DNA from: Faecalibacterium sp.
GTDB taxonomy: Bacteria; Bacillota; Clostridia; Oscillospirales; Ruminococcaceae
Length of the DNA: 6,761 bases
Assembly: GCA_020025795.1 (NCBI GenBank)
Contig: JAHHRK010000082.1
Coordinates: forward strand, 1 to 6,761
Direction: 5' to 3'
The translations under genes and the position numbers were made by a program. Positions within the stretch are counted from its first letter, which is position 1. Each line of letters starts with the position of its first letter. This document shows, piece by piece, positions 1 to 6,332 of the stretch. The notes under the pieces are model-generated. The model ran no database searches. It was not told the origin of the DNA and was given only the letters and a program-made list of their open reading frames with translations.

Positions 1-1019
1 GCCGTTACCGCATGATCGACTTTGCCCTGTCCAGCATGACCAACAGCGGCATCAATAACGTTTCGGTCATCGTCCGTAAGAACTATCACTCTTTGATGGA
101 TCACCTGGGCGCAGGCCGTGAATGGGATTTGGCTCGCCGCCGCGGCGGTCTGAACATTTGGCCTCCTTTTGCCGATAAGGGCATCAAGCTGTACAACAGC
201 CGTGTGGAAGCTATCGTTTCCATCATCCACTTCCTGGAATACCAGAAGGAAAGCTATGTGGTCCTGAGCGATACCAACCTGGCTGTCAACGTGGACTACA
301 AGGAGATTCTGGCAGAGCACCAGAAGTCCGGCGCAGATATCACCATGCTGTATTACAAGACCGAGATTCCTTCCGGCCGCCGCAATGATAACTGCACTCT
401 GACGATTGACGAATCCGGCCGTGTGACGCAGCTGTACTTCAACGATTATCGCCCCGGTATCCAGAACCTGAACATGAATATCTATGTGATGGAGCGCAAC
501 ACGCTGATTCGTCTGATTAAGGATGCAGCCAGCCGCGGCCTCATCAATTTCGAGCGTGAAGTGCTGGGCATGCATGTGAACGAGCTGGATATCCGTGCAC
601 TGGAGTTCAAGGGCTACGTAGCTCATATCTGCAACATGAAGAGCTACTTCGATGAGAATATGAAGCTCATCGACGAAAAGAACCTGGATGCGCTGTTCCC
701 CAAGAGCAACCCCATCTACACCAAGCTGCGTGATGATAACCCCACCCGCTATGTGACCGGCTCTAAGGTAGTCAACTCGCTGATTGCCGATGGCTGCCGT
801 ATCGAAGGCACCGTTGAAAACTGCGTGTTGTTCCGCGGCGTTGTGGTCGAAAAGGGCGCAGTGGTCAAGAATTGCGTTTTGATGCAGGATACCGTCGTCC
901 AGAAGGACGCAAACCTGTCCTGTGTTGTGACGGATAAGAACGTTACTGTGACCGCCAACAAGAGTTTGTCCGGTACGGACAGCTATCCGGTCTATGTAGC
1001 CAAGAGACACGTGGTCTAA
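1..1019 (+). CDS. glgD: GlgD, ADP-glucose pyrophosphorylase-like subunit (5' end outside window)
   Basis: The gene is truncated by the window start. The reading frame is open from base 3, giving R-Y-R before the first ATG at 12, and this matches the GGRYRxID motif near the N-terminus of the GlgC/GlgD family. About 30 residues, including the nucleotide-binding glycine loop, are therefore missing and ATG 12 is internal. Counting that ATG as residue 1, GAGREWDL (33-40) and the PPF patch resemble GlgC. However, the GTADA motif is replaced by YNSRVEAI (61-68), the GDHIYKMDY region reads SDTNLAVNVDY (86-96), and the FxEKP glucose-1-phosphate motif reads LYFNDYRP (141-148). The C-terminal third (about 255-315) is hexapeptide-like left-handed beta-helix. 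These losses are the family signature of GlgD, which is thought to be a poorly active or regulatory partner of GlgC in making ADP-glucose. A glgC just upstream is expected but not visible. It lies 135 bases ahead of glgA in an apparent operon. Confidence 0.93.
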   Translation, partial: RYRMIDFALSSMTNSGINNVSVIVRKNYHSLMDHLGAGREWDLARRRGGLNIWPPFADKGIKLYNSRVEAIVSIIHFLEYQKESYVVLSDTNLAVNVDYKEILAEHQKSGADITMLYYKTEIPSGRRNDNCTLTIDESGRVTQLYFNDYRPGIQNLNMNIYVMERNTLIRLIKDAASRGLINFEREVLGMHVNELDIRALEFKGYVAHICNMKSYFDENMKLIDEKNLDALFPKSNPIYTKLRDDNPTRYVTGSKVVNSLIADGCRIEGTVENCVLFRGVVVEKGAVVKNCVLMQDTVVQKDANLSCVVTDKNVTVTANKSLSGTDSYPVYVAKRHVV

Positions 1020-1068
1020 CTGGATTTGTGCAAAAGGACGCCACCTCCCCGGCGGCCGTTTCGCCTCT

Positions 1069-1100
1069 GACACGGTACGCTGTTTTGGGCGTGCCGTGTC
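1069..1100 (+). other. Intercistronic hairpin between glgD and glgA
   Basis: GACACGGTACG (1069-1079) pairs with CGTGCCGTGTC (1090-1100) over 11 pairs including one G-T wobble. An extra C-G pair closes an 8-base loop. Outside the stem, CCTC (1064-1067) can further pair with GAGG (1104-1107). No T-run follows, so it is not a canonical intrinsic terminator. It sits about 50 bases before the glgA start and could stabilise the glgD 3' end, tune glgA expression, or be a Rho- or protein-dependent attenuator. The structure is clear; its function is inferred. Confidence 0.6.
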
Positions 1101-1142
1101 GCTGAGGTGAATCTTTTGCGAAGACCCAGCAACCTGGAAAAC

Positions 1143-1147
1143 GGAGG
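1143..1147 (+). promoter_or_regulatory. Ribosome binding site deciding the glgA start
   Basis: GGAGG lies 7 bases before ATG 1155. It is only 1 base from the in-frame ATG at 1149 and lies inside the longer reading frame that opens at GTG 1107. Only ATG 1155 has workable spacing, and it gives the family N-terminus MNILYAASE. Confidence 0.85.
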
Positions 1148-1154
1148 AATGTTT

Positions 1155-2585
1155 ATGAATATTCTATATGCCGCTTCGGAAGCAAACCCGTTTGCAAAAT
1201 CCGGTGGACTGGCCGATGTTGCTGGCGCACTGCCTAAAGCATTGGTGAAAGACGGCGTGGACTGCCGTGTGGTGATGCCGCTGTACGGCGATTTGAAGAT
1301 GCGAGATAAGCTGACCTACGTCACCAACTTCTCGGTGCCGGTTGGCTGGCGCAGCCAGTACTGCGGTTTGTTTACCGCAGAGGTGGACGGCGTAACCTAC
1401 TATTTCCTGGACAATGAATACTATTTCAAGCGCAGTGGCCTGTATGGCTTTTATGATGATGGCGAGCGCTTTGCGTTCTTTAGCCGTGCCATTCTGGAGA
1501 TGCTGTTCTATCTGGATTACACGCCGGATATCATCAACTGCAACGACTGGCAGACCGCATTGCTGCCGGTGTATCTGAATCTGTATTACCGTCATCTGGA
1601 TAAGTTCAGCCGGATTAAGACGATCTTTACCATTCACAACATTGCATACCAGGGCAAATACGGCCTGGAAATTCTGGAAGATACCTGTGGTATTGGCCGT
1701 CGCGACCAGCACATTCTGGAGTATGACGGCTGCGCCAACTTCATGAAGGGCGCTATTGAGTGTGCCGACAAGGTGACCACCGTCAGCCCCACTTATGCAG
1801 GCGAGATTCTGGACCCCTGGTTCAGCTACGGTTTGGATCGGCTGCTGCGCGAAAAGCAGTATAAGCTGTGCGGTATCCTGAACGGTATCGACATGGAGCG
1901 CAACGACCCCGAAACCGACCCTGCTCTGGTTGCCCATTACAATGCCAAGAACTTCGATAAGAAGGATAGCGGCAAGGCAAAGTGCAAGAAGGCATTGCAG
2001 GAGCACTTCGGCTTGCAGCAGGACGGCAGCCCTGTGTTTGCTGTGGTCAGCCGTCTGGTTGGCATGAAGGGCCTGGACCTGCTGCAGAGCATCTCTGATA
2101 AGCTGGTCTGCGATGAGGGCATCGAACTGGTGGTTCTGGGCACTGGCGAGTATGGCTACGAGAACTTCTTCTCCGAGCTGGCAGCGCGTCATCCGGGCCG
2201 CGTAGGTGTACATATTGGCTTTGACCCCAAGCTGGCACAGCAGATTTACGCTGGTGCAGATGTGTTCATCATGCCCAGTAAGAGCGAACCTTGTGGTCTG
2301 GCACAGATGGTGGCTTGCCGTTATGGTACTGCACCCATCGTGCGTGAAACCGGCGGTCTGCGCGATTCCATTCAGGACTGCACCGCAGGCAAGGGCAATG
2401 GCTTTACCTTTGCGGAATATTCCGCTCATGCACTGTATAATGCCTGCTGGCGTGCTAAGGAGCTGTACTGGCAGAAGGACGACTGGAAGAATCTCATCCA
2501 GTATGCGATGAGCTGCGATTTCAGTTGGGACATTTCCGCCAAGAGCTACGAAGGCCTGTACAACGAAACCGTGAACCTGTGGTAA
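1155..2585 (+). CDS. glgA: Glycogen synthase GlgA (ADP-glucose, GT5 family)
   Basis: Transfers glucose from ADP-glucose to the non-reducing end of a growing alpha-1,4-glucan in the cytoplasm. The 476-residue product matches the usual bacterial GlgA length. The N-terminal GT-B domain begins MNILYAASEANPFAKSGGL, with Lys15 of the K-[ST]-GGL motif, and includes HNIAYQG (His161) and VTTVSP (207-212). The C-terminal domain has VSRLVGMKGLDLL, placing Arg300 and Lys305 where the phosphate-binding pair sits in E. coli GlgA. It also has PSKSEPCGLAQM, with Glu378 as the catalytic-site glutamate, and RETGGLRDS. ATG 1155 is preferred to the upstream GTG 1107 because of the GGAGG at 1143-1147 and the family N-terminus. 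The gene follows glgD in the same direction and ends 30 bases before a strong terminator, so it is probably last in the operon. SRLVGMKG departs slightly from the commoner SRLTDQKG. The frame is intact. Confidence 0.97.
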   Translation: MNILYAASEANPFAKSGGLADVAGALPKALVKDGVDCRVVMPLYGDLKMRDKLTYVTNFSVPVGWRSQYCGLFTAEVDGVTYYFLDNEYYFKRSGLYGFYDDGERFAFFSRAILEMLFYLDYTPDIINCNDWQTALLPVYLNLYYRHLDKFSRIKTIFTIHNIAYQGKYGLEILEDTCGIGRRDQHILEYDGCANFMKGAIECADKVTTVSPTYAGEILDPWFSYGLDRLLREKQYKLCGILNGIDMERNDPETDPALVAHYNAKNFDKKDSGKAKCKKALQEHFGLQQDGSPVFAVVSRLVGMKGLDLLQSISDKLVCDEGIELVVLGTGEYGYENFFSELAARHPGRVGVHIGFDPKLAQQIYAGADVFIMPSKSEPCGLAQMVACRYGTAPIVRETGGLRDSIQDCTAGKGNGFTFAEYSAHALYNACWRAKELYWQKDDWKNLIQYAMSCDFSWDISAKSYEGLYNETVNLW

Positions 2586-2615
2586 TGCCATAGCTGCGGA
2601 CGAAAACACAAAATA

Positions 2616-2652
2616 AAAGCCCCGGCACCTAAAAAACAGGTGTCGGGGCTTT
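2616..2652. terminator. Bidirectional intrinsic terminator for glgA and the convergent peptidase gene
   Basis: AAAGCCCCGGCACCT (2616-2630) pairs with AGGTGTCGGGGCTTT (2638-2652) over 15 pairs including one G-T wobble, around a 7-base A-rich loop. On the plus strand the stem runs into TTTCTTTTATAT, giving a T-tract after glgA, whose stop is at 2583-2585. On the minus strand the other flank reads TTTTATTTTGTG, giving a T-tract after the peptidase gene, whose stop is at 2673-2675. Both convergent transcripts can therefore use the same stem. Confidence 0.93.
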
Positions 2653-2672
2653 CTTTTATATTAGAAAACAGC

Positions 2673-3284
2673 TTATGCTTCCAGACCGAGAAATTCGGCG
2701 CTGGTTTTGGTATTAAAGAACAAGGTGCATTCTCGTGCGTCGATTTCGCCTAGGCTGTAATAGCCTTTACCGGTGCTGTTGGCCTGGTCGTAGGATACGA
2801 GCCGATTGTAGCGGTAGGGCTGGTCTTCCACAATACGGATGCTCTTTTTCCGGATGGGAATTTCCAGATGGTATGGGTCCCAAATCTGCACCCAGCCATC
2901 GGCTGCGCCGGTAACCAGAACGTAGTGCGGCACACCCAGGCGGCAGCGAATAATGGCAACGCCACCGTTTGCCAGCGCACGCATCAGCTGACTATCGTCG
3001 CCAAAGCGGATTTCCTCCGGCTGTAAGGATTCACAGCGAATGGGAAAATTGCAGCTGCGGGAATAGTCGTTCAGCCAGGAGCTGAGAAAACGCATGGCGC
3101 AGGCGCTTGTACCGCGTTTGCCCAGACGCCCCTGATTATCCACACAGTCCAGGCTGTATTGATAAATGGCCTTGATTAGGCAGGGGGGCAGCAGCTTGCG
3201 GTCAAACAGCACATTCAGCGCATTCAGCAGGCACACAGGGCCGCAATCATATTCAGAAATTTGATAACTCAGCGGAATAGGCAA
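2673..3284 (-). CDS. Stand-alone C39-like cysteine peptidase (papain-like fold)
   Basis: Encodes 203 residues. The N-terminus has the C39/C39-like active-site block YQISEYDCGPVCLLNAL: Gln8 (oxyanion hole) and Cys14 (nucleophile) in Q-x5-C-G-P. The second block, VPHYVLVTGAADGWVQIWDPY, supplies His120 and Asp136 with family spacing. The triad thus looks intact. No signal peptide, transmembrane segment or fused ABC transporter is visible, unlike the C39 leader peptidases of bacteriocin exporters, so a cytoplasmic enzyme is likely. The start is TTG at 3284, preceded by AAGGAG (3300-3295) with 10-base spacing; no ATG or GTG in frame fits better. The gene has its own minus-strand promoter at 3341-3369 and shares a terminator with glgA. 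It is divergent from a peptide-importer operon, which hints at a role in peptide metabolism, but the substrate is unknown. A non-proteolytic use of the fold, such as acyl transfer or deamidation, cannot be excluded. Confidence 0.8.
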   Translation of the reverse strand: MPIPLSYQISEYDCGPVCLLNALNVLFDRKLLPPCLIKAIYQYSLDCVDNQGRLGKRGTSACAMRFLSSWLNDYSRSCNFPIRCESLQPEEIRFGDDSQLMRALANGGVAIIRCRLGVPHYVLVTGAADGWVQIWDPYHLEIPIRKKSIRIVEDQPYRYNRLVSYDQANSTGKGYYSLGEIDARECTLFFNTKTSAEFLGLEA

Positions 3285-3294
3285 GGCACCAAGT

Positions 3295-3300
3295 CTCCTT
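3295..3300 (-). promoter_or_regulatory. Ribosome binding site for the peptidase TTG start
   Basis: The minus strand reads AAGGAG here, 10 bases before the TTG at 3284-3282. The long but acceptable spacing and the lack of an in-frame ATG nearby are the reasons for accepting a TTG start. Confidence 0.65.
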
Positions 3301-3318
3301 TGTCGAAAATATGAAAAA

Positions 3319-3334
3319 TATGCAAAAACGCATA
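3319..3334. repeat. Small perfect inverted repeat at the predicted peptidase transcription start
   Basis: TATGC (3319-3323) and GCATA (3330-3334) are perfect inverted arms around a 6-base A-rich spacer. The repeat overlaps the expected transcription start (about 3334) of the minus-strand promoter. It could be an operator half-site pair or a 5'-end hairpin protecting the mRNA. Arms this short in A/T-rich DNA can arise by chance. Confidence 0.3.
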
Positions 3335-3340
3335 GCTGAA

Positions 3341-3369
3341 AGTATAAGCGGAGACTATGGCAAAGTCAA
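3341..3369 (-). promoter_or_regulatory. Sigma-A-type promoter for the C39-like peptidase gene
   Basis: On the minus strand, TTGACT (3369-3364) is followed by a 17-base spacer and TATACT (3346-3341). Each hexamer has one mismatch to TTGACA/TATAAT. Transcription would start near 3334, giving an untranslated leader of about 50 bases before the TTG start. The orientation and position fit the gene. Confidence 0.75.
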
Positions 3370-3390
3370 GAAATTTCAGCGTAGAACGTC

Positions 3391-3404
3391 GAAAAAATTT
3401 TTCC
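3391..3404. promoter_or_regulatory. A-tract/T-tract palindrome between the divergent promoters
   Basis: Six A followed by five T (3392-3402) form a symmetric AAAAATTTTT core midway between the two outward-facing -35 boxes. Such tracts bend DNA and can act as UP-like elements or regulator sites. The A/T run is directly visible; any regulatory role is inferred. Confidence 0.3.
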
Positions 3405-3437
3405 GCCCCCGAACGGTGTACCACGGGACAAAAAGCA

Positions 3438-3466
3438 TTGACAGAAACGCAGTTTTTTTCTATACT
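3438..3466 (+). promoter_or_regulatory. Sigma-A-type promoter for the peptide-importer operon
   Basis: A perfect TTGACA (3438-3443), a 17-base T-rich spacer and TATACT (3461-3466, one mismatch to TATAAT) form a strong housekeeping promoter. Transcription would start near 3473, leaving a leader of about 100 bases before the binding-protein ATG at 3573. Its strength suits a solute-binding protein, which is usually made in excess over its transporter. Confidence 0.85.
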
Positions 3467-3479
3467 TACATCGTTTTTA

Positions 3480-3540
3480 GCAGGAGTTTACCTGCGGGGG
3501 CATTTTGCCGAAAACCTGGGTGAGCAGTGACTCGCACCCT
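3480..3540 (+). other. Structured 5' leader of the binding-protein mRNA
   Basis: Two small hairpins can form. GCAGG (3480-3484) pairs with CCTGC (3491-3495). GGGTGAG (3518-3524) pairs with CTCGCACCC (3531-3539), with a 2-base bulge and a 6-base loop. The second is followed by TATTTTTGGATTTT, which resembles a weak terminator or attenuator just before the ribosome binding site. I could not match the leader to any riboswitch class I know, so attenuation is only a possibility. Confidence 0.35.
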
Positions 3541-3555
3541 ATTTTTGGATTTTGA

Positions 3556-3560
3556 AAGGA
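3556..3560 (+). promoter_or_regulatory. Ribosome binding site for the binding-protein gene
   Basis: AAGGA is the only Shine-Dalgarno-like element near this start. It lies 12 bases before ATG 3573, which is rather long. It lies downstream of the alternative in-frame TTG at 3552 and so cannot serve that codon, which supports ATG 3573. Confidence 0.6.
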
Positions 3561-3572
3561 ACCACGAAGCAA

Positions 3573-5216
3573 ATGAAAAAAGTATCCCGCCGTAATTTCC
3601 TTCGCGCACTGGGTCTGACAACCGCTGCAGCGGCTACGACCTGTCTGCTGAGCAGCTGTGGCAGCTCAAATGCAGACAACACAGGCAAAGACGGAACATC
3701 GAACGCAAAGCCCGGTGTCATCAATATTGGCAGCACCGGCAGCTTGACCACGCTGAATCCCCTTTTGGTGGACGCTACATGGATCAACATGTACGCTTGT
3801 ATGCTGCAGTTCCGTCCGCTGGTGTCTATGCAGGACGGAGAAGGTTATGTGGGTGCATTGGCTGATTCCATCACCACAGAGGATAACCTGACCTATTTGA
3901 TTCACCTGGATGAAAAAGCAACTTGGAGCGATGGCACGCCGGTTTCCGCAGATGACCTGATTTATACGCTGTGGGCTTTGTCCAGCGCAAAGGTTGGTAA
4001 CCTGACCATGTCGCTGGCTGCCGTTGAAGGCGTGGACGATACCATCGGCTACCGCGCCGAAGGTGTGGACAACCTGTCCGGCGTACAGAAAGTAGACGAA
4101 AAGACGGTTTCCATCACGTTCAAGAAGGCAATGAGCCCCAACGTGTTCAAGACCGGCTATGCCCAGTATATTTATGTTGTGCCCAGCCATAAGCTGAGCC
4201 AGATTCCGGAAGATCAGCTGGCGACCACCGATTGGTTCAACGCACCGGAAGTGGTGTCCGGCCCGTATATCTGCACCGGCAAGGACAATGATCACTATGT
4301 GACCTATAAGGCAAATGAAGCCTACTGGCTGGGTGCACCCCAGATTCCGCTGCTGAACATCAAGATCGTGGACAGCGCACAGCTGCTCAGCGGCCTGCAG
4401 AGCGGTGAGATCGATGTGGTACCGCCGCTGCTGGGCTCCATCAGCCAGGAAGACTATAACACGGTGCTGGCCCTGCCGAACGTGACCGCCGAATACGGCG
4501 AGCGCTACGCAGTCGAAAGCCTGTTCATCAACTGCAAGAACATTCCGCAGAAGGAAATTCGTCAGGCGCTGCTGTGCGGTCTGGACCGTACTACCCTGGT
4601 GAGCGGTCTGCTGAATGGTGAGGGCGATTTGTACGATGGTTTTGCGGTACCGGCTGGCCCGTACAATCGGGGGATGGAACCCACTGCATTTGATGCTGCC
4701 CGCGCAGCCCAGTTGGTAGAAACCGCAAAGGCAAACGGCTGGGATCCCAGCACACAATATAATTTGTATCTGAACAGCGGCGACAGCCTGCTGGTGCAGG
4801 CCTGCACGGTGGCACAGCAGTACTGGAGTGCCATTGGTATCCAGGTGGTATTGAATACCGTAGACCTGAGCACGCTGATGAATACCTGCATCGAGGGCAG
4901 CGGCGATATGTGTGGTGTCCAGTACACCTATCCGCCCGCAGATCCTTCCTGGGACATCAACTGGGTACTGCCCGCCTGGTGTTTCTATGATGATCCGATG
5001 ATTGCAGAAAACGTGAACTCCATGTGGAATGCAGCCGATGATGCAGCCTATGCAGACGCATTGGCCGCCATCGATGAGAACATCAAGGAGAACGTGCCGT
5101 TCATCAACCTGTATGTGAATGGCCCGCTGGGTGCGGTGTCCAATCGCGTACAGGGCGCACAGGTGCTGATGTATGGTTGCCTGAATAACGTGGAAACCTG
5201 GACTCTGGCTGACTAA
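3573..5216 (+). CDS. Peptide ABC transporter substrate-binding lipoprotein (family 5, OppA/DppA-like)
   Basis: An extracytoplasmic receptor expected to deliver oligopeptides, or possibly nickel or another small solute, to an ABC importer. The 547-residue protein starts MKKVSRRNFLRALG, a twin-arginine-like motif (Arg6-Arg7, S-R-R-x-F-L). A hydrophobic stretch and the lipobox LSSC follow, with Cys29 as the lipidation site. A Ser/Asn/Gly-rich linker (30-47) leads into the mature domain. Family-5 hallmarks are TLNPLLVD (59-67), ATWSDGTPVSADDLIYTL (116-133), the VSGPY segment (228-232), EIRQALLCGLDRTTLV (328-343) and the C-terminal aromatic segment around 451-475. ATG 3573 is chosen over TTG 3552 because the only AAGGA lies between them and because it gives a clean signal peptide. 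The gene has its own strong promoter and is followed by a hairpin and then the ATPase genes. Substrate cannot be read from sequence; peptide is likeliest given the OppD/OppF-type ATPases. Confidence 0.92.
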   Translation: MKKVSRRNFLRALGLTTAAAATTCLLSSCGSSNADNTGKDGTSNAKPGVINIGSTGSLTTLNPLLVDATWINMYACMLQFRPLVSMQDGEGYVGALADSITTEDNLTYLIHLDEKATWSDGTPVSADDLIYTLWALSSAKVGNLTMSLAAVEGVDDTIGYRAEGVDNLSGVQKVDEKTVSITFKKAMSPNVFKTGYAQYIYVVPSHKLSQIPEDQLATTDWFNAPEVVSGPYICTGKDNDHYVTYKANEAYWLGAPQIPLLNIKIVDSAQLLSGLQSGEIDVVPPLLGSISQEDYNTVLALPNVTAEYGERYAVESLFINCKNIPQKEIRQALLCGLDRTTLVSGLLNGEGDLYDGFAVPAGPYNRGMEPTAFDAARAAQLVETAKANGWDPSTQYNLYLNSGDSLLVQACTVAQQYWSAIGIQVVLNTVDLSTLMNTCIEGSGDMCGVQYTYPPADPSWDINWVLPAWCFYDDPMIAENVNSMWNAADDAAYADALAAIDENIKENVPFINLYVNGPLGAVSNRVQGAQVLMYGCLNNVETWTLAD

Positions 5217-5240
5217 GCGGGGAACAGGACCATTCGCCGC

Positions 5241-5278
5241 AGAAGACTGAACTTCCTGCAAAGGGGGTTCGGTCTTCT
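5241..5278 (+). other. Strong intercistronic hairpin between the binding-protein and ATPase genes
   Basis: AGAAGACTGAAC (5241-5252) pairs with GTTCGGTCTTCT (5267-5278) over 12 pairs with one G-T wobble. Four more pairs inside (two G-T, two C-G) leave a 6-base TGCAAA loop. No T-run follows, so complete termination is unlikely. Hairpins in this position commonly protect the upstream mRNA or cause partial termination, so that the binding protein is made in excess over the ATPases. That role is inferred here. Confidence 0.65.
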
Positions 5279-5308
5279 TGCATGACAGAAACATGATAGA
5301 AATGGAAG

Positions 5309-5330
5309 CGAGCTTGCTGAAAACGGCTCG
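5309..5330 (+). other. Short inverted repeat just upstream of the oppD ribosome binding site
   Basis: CGAGC (5309-5313) and GCTCG (5326-5330) are perfect 5-base arms around a 12-base loop, ending immediately before the AGAGG ribosome binding site. It could modulate translation, but arms this short may be coincidental. Confidence 0.25.
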
Positions 5331-5335
5331 AGAGG
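5331..5335 (+). promoter_or_regulatory. Ribosome binding site for the oppD TTG start
   Basis: AGAGG lies 7 bases before TTG 5343. This good spacing, plus a product that opens directly into the ATPase domain, supports the TTG start. The GTG at 5335 is out of frame. Confidence 0.75.
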
Positions 5336-5342
5336 TGATTCT

Positions 5343-6332
5343 TTGGAGCATTTACTGGAAGTAAAAGGTCTGGAAACGACTTTTACCGGGCAGCGCAGCG
5401 CAGGCGCTGCGGTGGATCACATCAGCTTTTCTGTGGATGCCGGTGAGACCGTGTGCATCGTGGGTGAATCCGGCTGCGGCAAAAGCGTCAGCAGCCTTTC
5501 TTTGCTGGGGCTTTTGGGCCGTAACGGAAAGGTGACGGATGGCCAGGTTTTGTTTGACGGTCAGGAATTGATCGGCATGACGGAAAAGCAGCGCGATAAG
5601 GTGCGTGGCGCTGGCATCGCCATGATTTTTCAGGACGCACTTTCGGCGCTGAACCCGGTATTTACCATTGGTAACCAGATGGTGGAGAGCATCCGTGCCC
5701 ATCTGCCTATGGATAAAGCGGCGGCACGTGCGCGCGCAGTGGAGCTTTTGCAGAAAGTGGGTCTGCCTGACCCCGCTGCAATTATGAAAAAATATCCCCA
5801 TACGCTGTCTGGCGGACAGCGGCAGCGTGTTATGATTGCCATGGCACTGGCCTGTGACCCCAAGCTGCTGATTGCGGACGAACCAACCACGGCTTTGGAC
5901 GTGACCATTCAGGCCCAGATCATGGCACTGCTGCGCAATTTGCAGAAAGAAACGGGCATGAGCATCCTGCTCATTACCCACGATTTGGGTGTGGTTGCGC
6001 AAATGGCAGACCGCGTGCTGGTGATGTACGCCGGTCAGATTGTGGAAGAGGGCAGCGTAATGCAGCTGTTCGATCATCCGAAACATCCGTATACTCGTGC
6101 GCTGATGAACAGCGTGCCCACCTTGGACGATCCGGACCGCCGTCTGGATTCGATTCAGGGAACGGTGCCTGAACGATATCAGCAGATTCAGGGCTGCCGC
6201 TTTGCTTCACGCTGCCCGTATGCTGCGGTCGCTTGCGAACAGCCGCAGGCCATGTGCGAAATCGAGCCCGGTCATCTGGTGCGCTGCAATTTGGTGTGCC
6301 CCGGCAAGAAAGAGGAGGACGGCCATGTGTAA
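5343..6332 (+). CDS. oppD: Peptide ABC transporter ATP-binding protein OppD/DppD
   Basis: One of the two cytoplasmic ATPases that power a peptide importer. All motifs of an active nucleotide-binding domain are present in 329 residues: Walker A GESGCGKS (41-48), Q-loop Gln97 in [11 protein letters not shown], signature LSGGQRQR (155-162), Walker B LLIADE (175-180) with catalytic Glu180, D-loop TALD, and switch His213 in ITHD. The C-terminal oligopeptide-transporter extension begins [15 protein letters not shown]. It carries a Cys-rich tail with Cys285, 291, 298, 305, 315 and 319, a pattern known in OppD/DppD proteins, where it may bind an iron-sulfur cluster. The start is TTG 5343, set by AGAGG 7 bases upstream. 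It is downstream of the binding protein with a hairpin in the gap and overlaps oppF by 8 bases, indicating translational coupling. OppD and DppD cannot be told apart from sequence alone. Confidence 0.95.
   Translation: MEHLLEVKGLETTFTGQRSAGAAVDHISFSVDAGETVCIVGESGCGKSVSSLSLLGLLGRNGKVTDGQVLFDGQELIGMTEKQRDKVRGAGIAMIFQDALSALNPVFTIGNQMVESIRAHLPMDKAAARARAVELLQKVGLPDPAAIMKKYPHTLSGGQRQRVMIAMALACDPKLLIADEPTTALDVTIQAQIMALLRNLQKETGMSILLITHDLGVVAQMADRVLVMYAGQIVEEGSVMQLFDHPKHPYTRALMNSVPTLDDPDRRLDSIQGTVPERYQQIQGCRFASRCPYAAVACEQPQAMCEIEPGHLVRCNLVCPGKKEEDGHV
6311..6318 (+). promoter_or_regulatory. Ribosome binding site for oppF inside oppD
   Basis: AGAGGAGG, within the last codons of oppD, sits 6 bases before ATG 6325. 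It is a near-ideal Shine-Dalgarno site and fixes the oppF start despite the 8-base overlap. Confidence 0.88.

Noticed and set aside
1107..1154. N-terminal extension of glgA from GTG 1107
   Set aside because: It would add 16 residues not seen in GlgA, has no ribosome binding site of its own, and contains the GGAGG that serves ATG 1155.
1164..2609. 481-residue open frame antisense to glgA
   Set aside because: Same codon-bias shadow effect; it spans the glgA coding region and has no recognisable protein motif.
3311..3523. Plus-strand 70-residue open frame in the divergent intergenic region
   Set aside because: No ribosome binding site, a low-complexity basic product, and it runs across both predicted promoters and the start of the importer leader.
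3552..3572. N-terminal extension of the binding protein from TTG 3552
   Set aside because: No ribosome binding site upstream; it would place seven extra residues before a normal MKK signal-peptide start.
3473..3572. Known riboswitch or T-box in the binding-protein leader
   Set aside because: I compared it by eye with fluoride, ZTP, THF, guanidine and T-box motifs and found no diagnostic core.
3666..5351. 561-residue open frame antisense to the binding-protein gene
   Set aside because: It mirrors the coding gene; skewed codon use removes stops on the opposite strand. The product is His/Gln/Cys-rich with no domain pattern, while the plus-strand gene is unmistakable.
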